Shown here in pieces: positions 15,807 to 23,483 of a stretch of DNA of 64,000 nucleotides. Below the pieces are notes generated by a model that was not told the origin of the DNA, did not search any database, and worked only from the letters and a program-made list of their open reading frames with translations. Made by a program: the position numbers and the translations under genes. How positions within the stretch are numbered: the stretch's first letter is position 1; every line of letters starts with the position of its first letter. The stretch is from Curtobacterium guangdongense (GTDB taxonomy: Bacteria > Actinomycetota > Actinomycetes > Actinomycetales > Microbacteriaceae), in the NCBI RefSeq assembly GCF_049341845.1, contig NZ_JBMPIT010000001.1:186001-250000 (forward strand). The letters are read 5' to 3'.

Positions 15807-16514
15807 TCAGGGTCTGTCAGTACTCGTCTCGTTGCCGGCTCCTCCACCCACGGGGGCGTCGCCCGTCGGCGCCTGCGCCTTCGCGAGCCAGGACAAGTCG
15901 CCCGACTCGGTGTTCGTCGCCGCGACCTCCGGCCGGTGCTCGCCGTACCGCACCACCGACACCGACGCCGGGCCGACCGTGATCCGCTGGAAGAGGTCGA
16001 GGTGCATGCCCAGCGCATCGGCCAGGATCGACTTGATGATGTCGCCGTGGCTCACCGCGACCCAGACCGCGTTCGGGCCGTGCGCCGCCTCGATCTCGGC
16101 GTCGAGGCGGCGGATCGCGGACACCGCCCGGGACTGCATGGTCTGCATCGACTCCCCGCCGGGGAACACCACGGCGCTCGGGTTCGCCTGCACCGTGCGC
16201 CAGAGCGGCTCCTTCGCGAGGTCGGCGAGCTTCCGGTTCTGCCACTCGCCGTAGTCGCACTCCGTGATGCCGCGTTCGATGCGCTGCTCGGGGTCGCCGT
16301 CCTGGAACGCCGTGATCGCCCGCGCCGTCTGTCGGCACCGCTCCAGCGGGCTGGACACCACCGCCGCGAGCGGGACGGCGGCGATGCGTTCGGCGGTCGT
16401 CGCTGCCTGGCGCTTGCCGACGCTGTCGAGTGCGATGCCGGCGGTGCGGCCGGCGAGGAGGCCCGTCGCGTTCGCGGTGGTGCGTCCGTGCCGGACGAGG
16501 AGGACGGTCGCCAT
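15807..16514 (-). CDS. Histidine phosphatase / probable phosphomutase (MSMEG_4193 type)
   Basis: 235 residues starting MATVLLVRHGRTTANA. It has the phosphoglycerate-mutase signature LLVRHGRT, a second active-site Arg/Glu region (SSPLERCRQTA ... ECDYGEWQNRKLADL) and the second catalytic His in AVSHGDIIKSIL. It heads the three-gene operon conserved across Actinobacteria, often near mycothiol genes. The physiological substrate is unknown. It faces the VOC gene divergently with a 23-nt gap, so promoters must overlap the coding ends. Confidence 0.85.
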   Translation of the reverse strand: MATVLLVRHGRTTANATGLLAGRTAGIALDSVGKRQAATTAERIAAVPLAAVVSSPLERCRQTARAITAFQDGDPEQRIERGITECDYGEWQNRKLADLAKEPLWRTVQANPSAVVFPGGESMQTMQSRAVSAIRRLDAEIEAAHGPNAVWVAVSHGDIIKSILADALGMHLDLFQRITVGPASVSVVRYGEHRPEVAATNTESGDLSWLAKAQAPTGDAPVGGGAGNETSTDRP

Positions 16515-16537
16515 GGGGTCGATCCTAGGCTGGGCCC

Positions 16538-16969
16538 GTGTCCGTTCCCGACCTCGCGCCCGCACTGGTTCCCGAACTGCTCGTCTCCGACCTCGACGCG
16601 AGCCTGGCGTTCTGGGCCGACCGCTGCGGCTTCACCGTGTCGTACGAACGACCGGAGGAGCGGTTCGCGTACATCGTCCTCGGTTCTGCGCACCTGATGC
16701 TCGAGCAGGCCGGCGTCGGACGGAACTGGGTGACCGGGCCGCTCGAGCCGCCGTTCGGTCGCGGGATCAACTTCCAGATCGGCGTCCCCGACAGCGACGC
16801 GATCGTGTCGGCGTTGCGGGCGGCCGGCGTCGCCCTCTTCATGGAGCCGGAGACCAAGTGGTACCGGGTCGACGGGGCCGAGGAGGCCGGCGTCCGGCAG
16901 TTCCTGGTCACCGATCCGGACGGCTACCTCATCCGGTTTCAGTCGTCCGTCGGACGACGCCCCACCTGA
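16538..16969 (+). CDS. VOC (glyoxalase/bleomycin-resistance) family protein
   Basis: 143 residues from a GTG. It shows the beta-alpha-beta-beta-beta layout of the VOC fold: PELLVSDLDASLAFWADRCGF at the N-terminus, YIVLGSAHLMLEQAG, then a second module ending FLVTDPDGYLIRFQS. Length matches single-module bleomycin-resistance-like proteins, which bind drugs or metals as dimers. Whether it is enzymatic cannot be told. Confidence 0.8.
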   Translation: MSVPDLAPALVPELLVSDLDASLAFWADRCGFTVSYERPEERFAYIVLGSAHLMLEQAGVGRNWVTGPLEPPFGRGINFQIGVPDSDAIVSALRAAGVALFMEPETKWYRVDGAEEAGVRQFLVTDPDGYLIRFQSSVGRRPT

Positions 16970-16986
16970 CCCAGGATGATGGTCGG

Positions 16987-17415
16987 GTGCTCGTCTCGAT
17001 CGTCTACATGAGTCGCGCCGTCGAGGAGTTCGACGACGCGGCGATGACCGCGCTGCTCCGCGAGGCTCGGCTCCACAACGAGGCCCTGGGCGTCTCCGGG
17101 CTGCTCGTGGCGAAGGGTGGTCGCTTCATGCAGCTGCTCGAGGGGCCGGCCTGGAGCGTCGACGACCGGTTCTCGGTCATCTCGAAGGACCCGCGGCACC
17201 ACGAGGTGACATCGCTGATCCGCGAGGACATCGAGAGTCGTCGGTTCGACGGGTGGTCGATGGCCTACCGCGGGCTCGATGACGACGACCTGGCTGCCGA
17301 AACGGGGTTCAGCCCCTTCCTCAACGGGACGACGGACTTCCCGCGGTCGTTCGACCGGACGAGTGCGGCGTGGCTCCTGAAGTGGTTCCGGGATCGCGAG
17401 CTCCACGACGTCTGA
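16987..17415 (+). CDS. Stand-alone BLUF-domain blue-light sensor
   Basis: 142 residues from a GTG; nearby ATGs are out of frame. The flavin-contact residues of BLUF are all present: Tyr7 (VSIVYMS), Asn31 (ARLHNEALGVSGLL) and Gln49 (GRFMQLLEGP), plus Trp90 and Met92 in FDGWSMAYRG. About 40 residues follow the core with no output domain, so it must signal by protein contact. The next gene converges from the other strand; no partner is apparent, although a TetR regulator lies next door. Confidence 0.9.
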   Translation: MLVSIVYMSRAVEEFDDAAMTALLREARLHNEALGVSGLLVAKGGRFMQLLEGPAWSVDDRFSVISKDPRHHEVTSLIREDIESRRFDGWSMAYRGLDDDDLAAETGFSPFLNGTTDFPRSFDRTSAAWLLKWFRDRELHDV

Positions 17416-17453
17416 GCGGTCGGACGGTGTGGTCCGTCGGCCGGTGTTGTCCG

Positions 17454-18062
17454 TCAGGCGAACGACTCGTCGACGAGGGCCAGCAGCCGCCCCCGGTGCG
17501 CCCGCTCCACTGATGCGAGCACCAGGACCCGCCACATCGTCGCCACCGCGGGCAGCAGGTCCCGCCGACCGGAGCGGACGTTCGCGAAGAGCTGCACGCC
17601 GGTGAAGTACGGCACCACGGTCGCGCCGAGCTGTTCCGGCGAGAGCTCCTGCCCGATCTCACCTGCCGCGACCCCGAGGCGGAAGACGTCGACGACGCCC
17701 GCGATCCACTGCTCGTAGAAGCTCGAGGTCGCACCGGCCAGCACGCCGTGCTCCAGCGACAGCCGGATCCCCGCGCGGACGACCGGGTCGTGCATGAGCA
17801 GGTCCGCGATGGCTCGGGAGGCCCGGACGAGCGATCCGACCGGCGACGCGTCGGTGAAGTCCATCGCCGCGAAGGTCCGGGCGTTCTGCTCGTCGATGAC
17901 CGCGTGCGCGATCGACAGCTTCGTCGGGAAGTGGTGGTGGAGGGCGCCCTGGCCGATGCCTGCCGCGCGGGCGATCCCGGCGATGCTCGCCGTGGCGTAC
18001 CCGTCGCGGTCGAACTCCCGCGCGGCGGCCTCGACGATCAGCGCACGTCGCCCCTGCCCCAC
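17454..18062 (-). CDS. TetR-family regulator (ScbR/gamma-butyrolactone-receptor-like)
   Basis: 202 residues from the GTG with GGGAG 5 nt upstream; another GTG lies 12 nt further out. The N-terminal helix-turn-helix reads IAGIARAAGIGQGALHHHFPTK. The remainder, including PVVRAGIRLSLEHGVL and YEQWIAGVVDVFRLGVAAGEI, resembles the autoregulator-receptor subgroup. The ligand is unknown. It lies 50 nt downstream of an NAD(P)-binding oxidoreductase in the same orientation, a likely operon partner. Confidence 0.75.
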   Translation of the reverse strand: MGQGRRALIVEAAAREFDRDGYATASIAGIARAAGIGQGALHHHFPTKLSIAHAVIDEQNARTFAAMDFTDASPVGSLVRASRAIADLLMHDPVVRAGIRLSLEHGVLAGATSSFYEQWIAGVVDVFRLGVAAGEIGQELSPEQLGATVVPYFTGVQLFANVRSGRRDLLPAVATMWRVLVLASVERAHRGRLLALVDESFA

Positions 18063-18112
18063 CGCGTCTCCCACCGGTCCACCGTACCGACCGGCGGGAG
18101 CGCTCCCGTCGG

Positions 18113-18763
18113 TCAGGCCTGGTCGGCGTGCAGGAACTCGGTGATGGCGGTCGCGCCGCTGTTGAAGCGGTAGGTGCTGCCGGCCGTGCCGCCGTTTTCG
18201 AGGACGTCCGCGACCACCTGGGCGACGTCCGCACGCGCGACGCTCGACGACTCGCCATCCCAGTCGACACGACCGGTCGGCTCGTCGTCCGTGAGGGTGC
18301 TCGGCGCGACGATCGTCCACTCGAGCCCGGAGTCGCGGACCACGGCGTCGGCGATCATCTTCGACTGCGCGTACGCGAAGAAGTCGTTGTCCTGCGGGAC
18401 CCCGTGGTCGAGGACCGAGCCGGACCACGAGACCATCACGTACCGCTCGACGCCGGCGCGCTTCGCTGCCTGGACGGTGAGCACGGCAGCGTCCCGGTCG
18501 ATCGCCCAGGTCCGGTCCACCGAACCCCCGCCGGCGCCGGCGGACCACACGATCGCGTCCTGCCCGCGGACGAGTTCCTCGAGGTCGGCGAGCGTCTGCG
18601 TCTGGATGTCGGCCACCTTCGGGTCGCCGCCGTGGGCACGGATCTCGTCGGCCTGGTCGGGGTTCCGGATGACGGACGTGACGTGGTGGCCGCGGTCGCT
18701 GAGGATGCGCGTCGCGAGGAGGGCGACCTTGCCGTGGCCGCCGAAGATGATGATGTCGCTCAT
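18113..18763 (-). CDS. NAD(P)-binding atypical SDR protein
   Basis: 216 residues starting MSDIIIFGGHGKVALLATRIL, with the dinucleotide loop GGHGKVA of NAD(P)H-binding (NmrA/YhfK-like) proteins. It continues with IVWSAGAGGG, YVMVSWSGS and SGLEWTIVAPSTLTDD. These are typically flavin- or NADPH-dependent reductases or redox sensors. Genes of this type next to TetR regulators are often quinone- or stress-responsive. The substrate is not predictable. Confidence 0.8.
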   Translation of the reverse strand: MSDIIIFGGHGKVALLATRILSDRGHHVTSVIRNPDQADEIRAHGGDPKVADIQTQTLADLEELVRGQDAIVWSAGAGGGSVDRTWAIDRDAAVLTVQAAKRAGVERYVMVSWSGSVLDHGVPQDNDFFAYAQSKMIADAVVRDSGLEWTIVAPSTLTDDEPTGRVDWDGESSSVARADVAQVVADVLENGGTAGSTYRFNSGATAITEFLHADQA

Positions 18764-18794
18764 ACCGTCGACGGTACGCGTCGCGCCTCGGCAC

Positions 18795-19070
18795 ATGCTT
18801 CCGATCGTGACTACGGTGGCGAGCGCGCACATGCTCGCAATCGCCCTCCGGATCCCTGCAGTGGTCTTCGCCGGACTCGCGGTCTGGTCCATCTCGACCG
18901 CGGACGGGGACTCCGGGTGGATCGCGCTCGGAGTGGTCTCCGCCGTGCTAGCGCTTTCCCCCGTCGTCGGTGGGCTCATGGCGACCGAGGCCGCTCGCCG
19001 GCGCAGCCTCGACGTGGCAGTAGCGCGGAAGGATGCCTGGGAACGCGAGCACTCGGACCAAAAGGACTGA
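18795..19070 (+). CDS. Small two-pass membrane protein, unknown
   Basis: 91 residues starting MLPIVTTVASAHM (a GTG four codons on is an alternative). Two hydrophobic segments (roughly residues 14-32 and 41-61) are followed by a basic and charged tail (ARRRSLDVAVARKDAWERE). It ends 25 nt before the left boundary of the tRNA-Ser(TGA) element. I see no family signature; coding status rests on length, membrane pattern and clean spacing. Confidence 0.5.
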   Translation: MLPIVTTVASAHMLAIALRIPAVVFAGLAVWSISTADGDSGWIALGVVSAVLALSPVVGGLMATEAARRRSLDVAVARKDAWEREHSDQKD

Positions 19071-19095
19071 GCGCCGCGATGCGCTAGTGGATGGG

Positions 19096-19116
19096 GGAGG
19101 GTGTGGGATTCGAATC
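19096..19116. repeat. Left attachment-site copy of tRNA-Ser(TGA) 3' end
   Basis: GGAGGGTGTGGGATTCGAA (19096-19114) is identical to 24730-24748 in the intact tRNA gene; the next base differs and CC follows in both. It is the T-arm plus acceptor end of the tRNA without the remainder, as expected for attL/attR of a tRNA-targeting integrase. Confidence 0.85.
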
Positions 19117-19316
19117 CGCCCCACCGCCCGGCGGTTGTGCGGCGTAGCTCTCAGATCGCTGGAAAAACGGCAACGTAGGACACTCCTCGATCACGACGGT
19201 GCGCGTGAATCACGTAGTGGTGTGGGCAAAATGTGGGCAGGGACACTTTCTCCCCCTGGGAGTCCTCCCGACAGTCCGAACCATACGGACAACAGCCCTG
19301 GTTCAGGCTGCACCGC

Positions 19317-19547
19317 ATGGACGTAGACGACACCACGCGACTGATCGCCAAGCGGCTCCGTGCCGCGCTGCACGACGCCAGCTTGTCGGTCGAGGAGGTC
19401 GCACCACGCGCGGGGATGGGGAAGTCGAGCCTGTACCGCAAGCTGCGCGGTGAGCGGCACATCACGTTCACCGAGCTCTGCATGCTCTCGGCGGTGCTCG
19501 GCCGGCACCCGAGCTCGTTTGTCAGGAACCTCGATGAGCGCCCCTGA
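19317..19547 (+). CDS. Small XRE-type helix-turn-helix protein
   Basis: 76 residues from MDVDDTTRLIAKRL. Residues ~20-60 give a lambda-Cro/C1-type helix-turn-helix: SVEEVAPRAGMGKSSLYRKLRG, then HITFTELCMLSAVLG. Its 3' end overlaps the next gene. In this setting it is the likely immunity or regulatory repressor of the element. Confidence 0.7.
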   Translation: MDVDDTTRLIAKRLRAALHDASLSVEEVAPRAGMGKSSLYRKLRGERHITFTELCMLSAVLGRHPSSFVRNLDERP

Positions 19548-19815
19548 CGGCATCGAGCGCAGCATCTGGCGGATCGTGCGCGAAGAGATCGATCGTGCAG
19601 CCGCAGAGTCGCCGTCCGGCCCGCGGGTCGACGATCGAAGGCTGCTGTACAGCGTCGCCGACGTCGCGGCCGTGACGGGCATGTCCACCCAGTACGTTCG
19701 CAACGACATCCGGAGCGGAGAGTTGGCGGCGTCGCAGCCGAGCGGAACCAAGTACCTCGTCGGCCGGGAGATCGCGGTCAGGTATGCCGCGTGGCTTCGG
19801 GCAGGACGGCCGTGA
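19534..19815 (+). CDS. Excisionase-like helix-turn-helix protein
   Basis: 93 residues, overlapping the preceding gene by 14 nt. The C-terminal half reads LLYSVADVAAVTGMSTQYVR and SGELAASQPSGTKYLVGREI, the winged helix-turn-helix with beta-hairpin wing of the MerR/Xis-like family. This type of protein commonly directs excision of tRNA-integrated elements. With the integrase truncated it may now be only a regulator. Confidence 0.65.
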   Translation: MSAPDGIERSIWRIVREEIDRAAAESPSGPRVDDRRLLYSVADVAAVTGMSTQYVRNDIRSGELAASQPSGTKYLVGREIAVRYAAWLRAGRP

Positions 19816-20086
19816 GTTGTCGGAGGTCTCCCTCTACCGTCACCGGGTGGCCAGGCGACGTCGTGACAGGTGGACACTCGGCCCGGCGCTGAGTCTGCCC
19901 GAGGCGGCCTACGGTTGCCCCGTCTACGACCTCGCAGAGCCGGACCCAGCGCTGGCCTGGGTGGCGTTCCCCGATCGCTCTCTCGAGGTAGAGGCGCGCG
20001 TCATCGCGTACACGCAGCGGGCCGTGCTCGTCGAGTGGGGGTCTCGCAGGCCGCTGAGTGCGCATGCGTGTGGCGCGATGCTGTGA
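19784..20086 (+). CDS. Small unrecognised protein of the element
   Basis: 100 residues from an ATG that overlaps the preceding gene by 32 nt; a GTG at 19847 is a possible shorter start. The middle (SLPEAAYGCPVYDLAEPDPALAWVAFP) and the end (RVIAYTQRAVLVEWG) look like a small beta-rich domain. No family recognised. It is followed by a terminator at 20179. Confidence 0.4.
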   Translation: MPRGFGQDGRELSEVSLYRHRVARRRRDRWTLGPALSLPEAAYGCPVYDLAEPDPALAWVAFPDRSLEVEARVIAYTQRAVLVEWGSRRPLSAHACGAML

Positions 20087-20178
20087 GACCCCCGACTGGG
20101 GGCCATCTTGGCCTAGAGGAGAGGCCGACTCCGTAGTAACGTTCTTCTTGCAGGAAGGAAACTTCCCGCCTTGCCGGA

Positions 20179-20207
20179 CCCCCGCCTTGGAGTAGAGAGC
20201 GGGGGTT
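20179..20207 (+). terminator. Intrinsic terminator
   Basis: ACCCCCGC pairs with GCGGGGGT around a 13-nt loop, followed by TTC. It ends the plus-strand small-gene cluster just before the convergent DUF3800 gene. Confidence 0.65.
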
Positions 20208-20214
20208 TCGTGCG

Positions 20215-20934
20215 TCACGGCCAGATTCTGGTGCGGCCGTTCGGGTAGCTGCTTCCGCTCTGAACGATCTGCCACATACGGTGCTTCTGCTGGTGTGCGC
20301 GGGCGTCGCGTTCTGGGACCGTCATCAGGCGGTTATAGAGGTAGGTGATGATGTCTGCAGCTTGCAGAACTCGACTTGTGTCGGACGGGATGAAGTCGAT
20401 CTGCGGGTCAATGTGTGGCAGGTTGCTTGAGCGGTACCCGTAGGTTCCGATCGACCGGTAAGTGTTGAAGTTGCTTCGGCTGATGTCGGACGTGTGGTGC
20501 TCATCGGCGATCACGCGGATCTTGGGTTCGTGGACGGTGCAGCACTCGTTGATCCGCTCGAACAGATGACTGAAAGCAAGTTCTCGCGCCGCGGTGGGAT
20601 GCGTGTAGCGAGCGTGCTGTCGTCGAATGTTGATGCCCTCAATGTAGATGCGGGCACCGCAGACGTCGACGTGCTCGAGAACCTCTTCGAGGATGCGGAA
20701 CCGGAGTCGCAGCGGAATCCCTCGCCACGGCTTCTCCTTAGCCCGCATCATGGTGCTGCCGTGAAGTTCGACGCCGGCGAGAGCGGGGAATGTCTCGGCG
20801 TGCTTGCTCACGAGGGAGTCAAGCTCCCGGGTGAGGTAGTCGGCCTGAGACTCGTTGACGATGAGAGCGCCGAGGAAGTAGTAGGTGTCATCTCGTTCGG
20901 ACTCATCGACGTAGGCGTGAAGCACAAGAACCAT
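20215..20934 (-). CDS. DUF3800 protein
   Basis: 239 residues. The N-terminal strand with HAYVDESERDDTYYFLGALI, the mid-protein VIADEHH and the late SRVLQAADIITYLYNR are hallmark motifs of DUF3800, which has an RNase-H-like arrangement of acidic residues. DUF3800 proteins are common on mobile elements and in defence neighbourhoods, with no settled activity. A paralogue with the same three motifs and similar length is encoded at 46665-47378 in another accessory segment. Confidence 0.8.
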   Translation of the reverse strand: MVLVLHAYVDESERDDTYYFLGALIVNESQADYLTRELDSLVSKHAETFPALAGVELHGSTMMRAKEKPWRGIPLRLRFRILEEVLEHVDVCGARIYIEGINIRRQHARYTHPTAARELAFSHLFERINECCTVHEPKIRVIADEHHTSDISRSNFNTYRSIGTYGYRSSNLPHIDPQIDFIPSDTSRVLQAADIITYLYNRLMTVPERDARAHQQKHRMWQIVQSGSSYPNGRTRIWP

Positions 20935-20994
20935 CTTGGCGCAGATCTGAGGCTAACTCGCTGCACGCGGGTGTCCCCCTCATAGGCTGACCGC

Positions 20995-21408
20995 ATGACG
21001 GATCAGGCGCTAGACAAGATCGGAACGCTCGTGCGGAGCCTCGAGCTCACAGAGGATCACCTGCGAGGCTCGGACGAGATTGTCGACCGATTGCGAGCGA
21101 TCAAGGTCACGCTCGGCGAGCTCCCGAAATCGGAGCCGTGGCTGCGGGCATGGCTGGATCGTGAGCACGTGAAGGCCGCGATGCTTGCTGCGGCTGCGAA
21201 GACGAACTATCGGAAGTGGTTCGGCACCGACAACCCCGCTGCGCAGGCGGCTAGGGACTCGGCGATCCACCGGTTCAACGAGTGGCGTGACGAGCTGCTC
21301 GAGCACATCAGCACGTACCGCACGTCGGAGCAGACGGAGGCTGTTGTGCGGCCTTGGCAGCAGCGCGCTCAGGCGTTCTTCGACGACCCGACCTCTCCCG
21401 GCACCTGA
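20995..21408 (+). CDS. Unrecognised helical protein
   Basis: 137 residues beginning MTDQALDKIGTLV, divergent from the DUF3800 gene with a 60-nt gap. It is mostly helical, with charged segments and a conserved-looking YRKWFGTDNPAAQAARDSAIHRFNEW around residues 72-97. No domain recognised. Confidence 0.6.
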   Translation: MTDQALDKIGTLVRSLELTEDHLRGSDEIVDRLRAIKVTLGELPKSEPWLRAWLDREHVKAAMLAAAAKTNYRKWFGTDNPAAQAARDSAIHRFNEWRDELLEHISTYRTSEQTEAVVRPWQQRAQAFFDDPTSPGT

Positions 21409-21447
21409 CGGCACAACGCGGGACTCCCGCCGCCATCCACGGGCTTG

Positions 21448-22389
21448 CTAGTTGTCGCCCGGCACCTGCACCATGCGTGAGCGTCGGAGATCGTCAGCTT
21501 TGCGGTAAAGACGGAAAGCAAGCGGCATGATGACGGACAGCTGCCCGATGTTCGCCTCCATGCGCGCGCTTCGAATGTTGCCCCGAGGCGGGGCGACTTC
21601 GATCAAAGTTGCGGCACTGATTGCTCTCGCGGTAGACGGGTGAGTCAGGCCGCTCACGAACTGCCATGCGGATCGGAGGATGCTCCCGTCAAGGTCGGCA
21701 ATCGCCCCGGCATTCTCTACGAGGGGCCCGTAGCCAGGCATAGTTTTGTCGCACTCTTGGCGGTCCAGCCCGTTGCGTTCGATCACGCCGTTGATGTATC
21801 CCCGGCTTCGGCGTCGGTTCGCCTTTGTCTGCTTCTCCATGGCCTGGCGCTCGGGGCCGGCGGCCAGCGACTTAGCGATCTCACGCGCCAGATCCTGCTC
21901 GTAGGCGAGCTCGGTCGAACGCGCTCGTACCAAGCGCGTCAGGCGCTCCTTCCTGTCCGAGGCTTCGAGCAGCCAGACTGCTTGTGCGGACGCTTCGATG
22001 ATGCCTCGAAGGAGCGGATACATTGCGAAGATCGGCACCGTGATCACGTCAGCGCCATCCGGGAACATGAGTTGTCGGATCGCCTGCAGATCGTCGGTCG
22101 CCAGGAGCAAACAGAAGTCAACCATGTGGCTCAGCTGAATCGGATTCGAACAGTCGTCGTCAACCGACATGACACTTCGCCGCGTGGATCGGACTTGCGC
22201 AAGCTTCTCAGCACGCTCGACGAGGACAGGGATCTCGTCGAGCCAACGCTTGAGCGCGATTGTCGAACGCTCCTCCTCTTGGCGAGTCTGCCCTCGAAGC
22301 AGCTTGCCTAGCGCTTCGGACTCCGACCCAAGGCCATCGTCTACGGCACCCGACTCAAACACGTCTCCCCCTACCAATTGTGCCGTCAC
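21448..22389 (-). CDS. Unrecognised protein, HEPN/DUF5677-like in appearance
   Basis: 313 residues, soluble and mainly helical. FAMYPLLRGIIEASAQAVWLL (residues ~120-140) and WQFVSGLTHPSTARA (~246-260) recall helical proteins with an Arg...His pair such as DUF5677/HEPN-like families. The basic stretch KQTKANRRRSRGYINGVIE may bind nucleic acid. A nuclease or abortive-type role would be speculation. Transcribed away from the tRNA-like relic. Confidence 0.6.
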   Translation of the reverse strand: MTAQLVGGDVFESGAVDDGLGSESEALGKLLRGQTRQEEERSTIALKRWLDEIPVLVERAEKLAQVRSTRRSVMSVDDDCSNPIQLSHMVDFCLLLATDDLQAIRQLMFPDGADVITVPIFAMYPLLRGIIEASAQAVWLLEASDRKERLTRLVRARSTELAYEQDLAREIAKSLAAGPERQAMEKQTKANRRRSRGYINGVIERNGLDRQECDKTMPGYGPLVENAGAIADLDGSILRSAWQFVSGLTHPSTARAISAATLIEVAPPRGNIRSARMEANIGQLSVIMPLAFRLYRKADDLRRSRMVQVPGDN

Positions 22390-22434
22390 CTTACTGCGTC
22401 CCCAACACCGCGCTAGTGGCGCGTTCTGTTGTGG

Positions 22435-22506
22435 CCCGGTAGGTGGATTCGAACTCCGGCTCGCAGGGTAGAAGACCTGCAGCTCTGTCCGCTGAGCTAC
22501 ACCGGG
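22435..22506 (-). pseudogene. tRNA-like relic, anticodon region resembling Arg(TCT)
   Basis: The acceptor stem (CCCGGTG/TACCGGG with one wobble) and D arm (GCTC...GAGC) are good. The anticodon stem GCAGG/CCTGC encloses an 8-nt loop containing TTCTA, and the T stem (CGGAG opposite CCACC around TTCGAAT) pairs poorly. It thus looks like a decayed or phage-type tRNA-Arg(TCT). It lies inside the integrated element. Confidence 0.5.
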
Positions 22507-22754
22507 AGAGTGGACCCGGGCTTCCTGTGCCCGGGTCCAGAGGAATCACCCGTCGCGGAGTAACGCCCTGGTCCGGGACGACGCGGACGTCCATGCCCGT
22601 CCCGTTGAACAGCTCGGCGACGTGCGCATCGTTCTCGCCCATCAGCAGGGTGTCGTCGAGCGCGAGCCACTGCGTGCGGAGTCCCATCGGGGTCGAGGGA
22701 CTCACCGTTGCACGTGAGCCCGCTCCCGACGACCGATGAGATGCAGAGAGCCAC
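22507..22754. other. Gap with a hairpin and a possible gene remnant
   Basis: Just upstream (minus sense) of the tRNA-like relic is a perfect 10-bp hairpin GGACCCGGGC/GCCCGGGTCC at 22512-22538. Beyond it, the minus strand from 22687 encodes MGLRTQWLALDDTLLMGEN and a further ~40 residues with reasonable codon use, but the frame runs into the hairpin and relic without a natural end. I regard it as a probable fragment of a phage gene; no family recognised. Confidence 0.3.
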
Positions 22755-23108
22755 CTATACGCCTTCTTCGGGCGTCGACCACTCGGACAGGAACTGTTCG
22801 CCGCGCCGCCCAACGAGCTCAGAGACCTGACCGACACGTTCCATCAGTCGCAGCCCGCAGGAGCAGTACGGATGCGGCGTCCCGTGCGGTGACCTCAGAT
22901 ATCGGACCGCCCGGGCCTCACCGGGTGAACCGACGTCGCACTGAGCCTCAGGAGCGCACGTCTGCCAGCCCTTCGGGAACGGGGATCCGAGGATGAAGTC
23001 CGGCCGGTAGTTCCCAGCCGCTCGAATGCCACTGTCGTCGTAGTACACGACGTCCATGCGCCAACCAACGGTGAACCGCTCGACGCGCCGAAGCTCACCC
23101 TCCGGCAT
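22755..23108 (-). CDS. Unrecognised small protein of the element
   Basis: 117 residues starting MPEGELRRVERFTVGWRMDV. Features: a Tyr/Asp-rich strand (VVYYDDSGIRAAGNYRPDF), and a Cys pair near the C-terminus (PHPYCSCGLRLMERV), possibly metal-binding. It is in the same direction as the terminase relic. No family recognised; other frames across this interval are less protein-like. Confidence 0.45.
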   Translation of the reverse strand: MPEGELRRVERFTVGWRMDVVYYDDSGIRAAGNYRPDFILGSPFPKGWQTCAPEAQCDVGSPGEARAVRYLRSPHGTPHPYCSCGLRLMERVGQVSELVGRRGEQFLSEWSTPEEGV

Positions 23109-23198
23109 CGCCCAGACGTCGGGATTGACCTCGCGGCCGTTCGGACGGTCGATCGTGTCGATTCGCCGGTGTTCGTAGTGATGATCATGTATTGCTTC

Positions 23199-23483
23199 TC
23201 AGCGCGTCGGCGCGGTGGCCGGTTGGTCGATGTAGTGGTCTTCGGTGAGAGTGCCGTCGAGGTGCAGCAGGTAGCGCCGGCCCTTCACGGCGACTGCGCC
23301 GGTGCCGACGAGATCGACGTAGGTGGCGAGGACGGTGCCGCCGACGTCGAGGTTGCCGAGCAGCCGCGGGTACGGCGACCCAGGGACGTGCACCCAGCGG
23401 TCGGCGCGTACCTGCCACTTCGCCCGGAGCGCCGCCCTGACGCCGAGCCGCGACTGATCGGTAATGGTCTTCTTCCTTGGCAT
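23199..23483 (-). CDS. Unrecognised small protein downstream of terminase relic
   Basis: 94 residues starting MPRKKTITDQSRLG with GAGGG upstream. Its ATG overlaps the TGA that would end the terminase small subunit (TGATG). The Val/Gly/Leu strands (VGGTVLATYVDLVGTGAVAV, then YLLHLDGTL) suggest a small beta-barrel. The function is unknown. The coupling indicates that it belonged to the phage packaging operon. Confidence 0.5.
   Translation of the reverse strand: MPRKKTITDQSRLGVRAALRAKWQVRADRWVHVPGSPYPRLLGNLDVGGTVLATYVDLVGTGAVAVKGRRYLLHLDGTLTEDHYIDQPATAPTR

Noticed and set aside
22391..22837. 148-residue minus-strand frame as a real gene
   Set aside because: It runs through a perfect hairpin and the tRNA-like relic; only the portion 22545-22687 looks protein-like, so at most a fragment.
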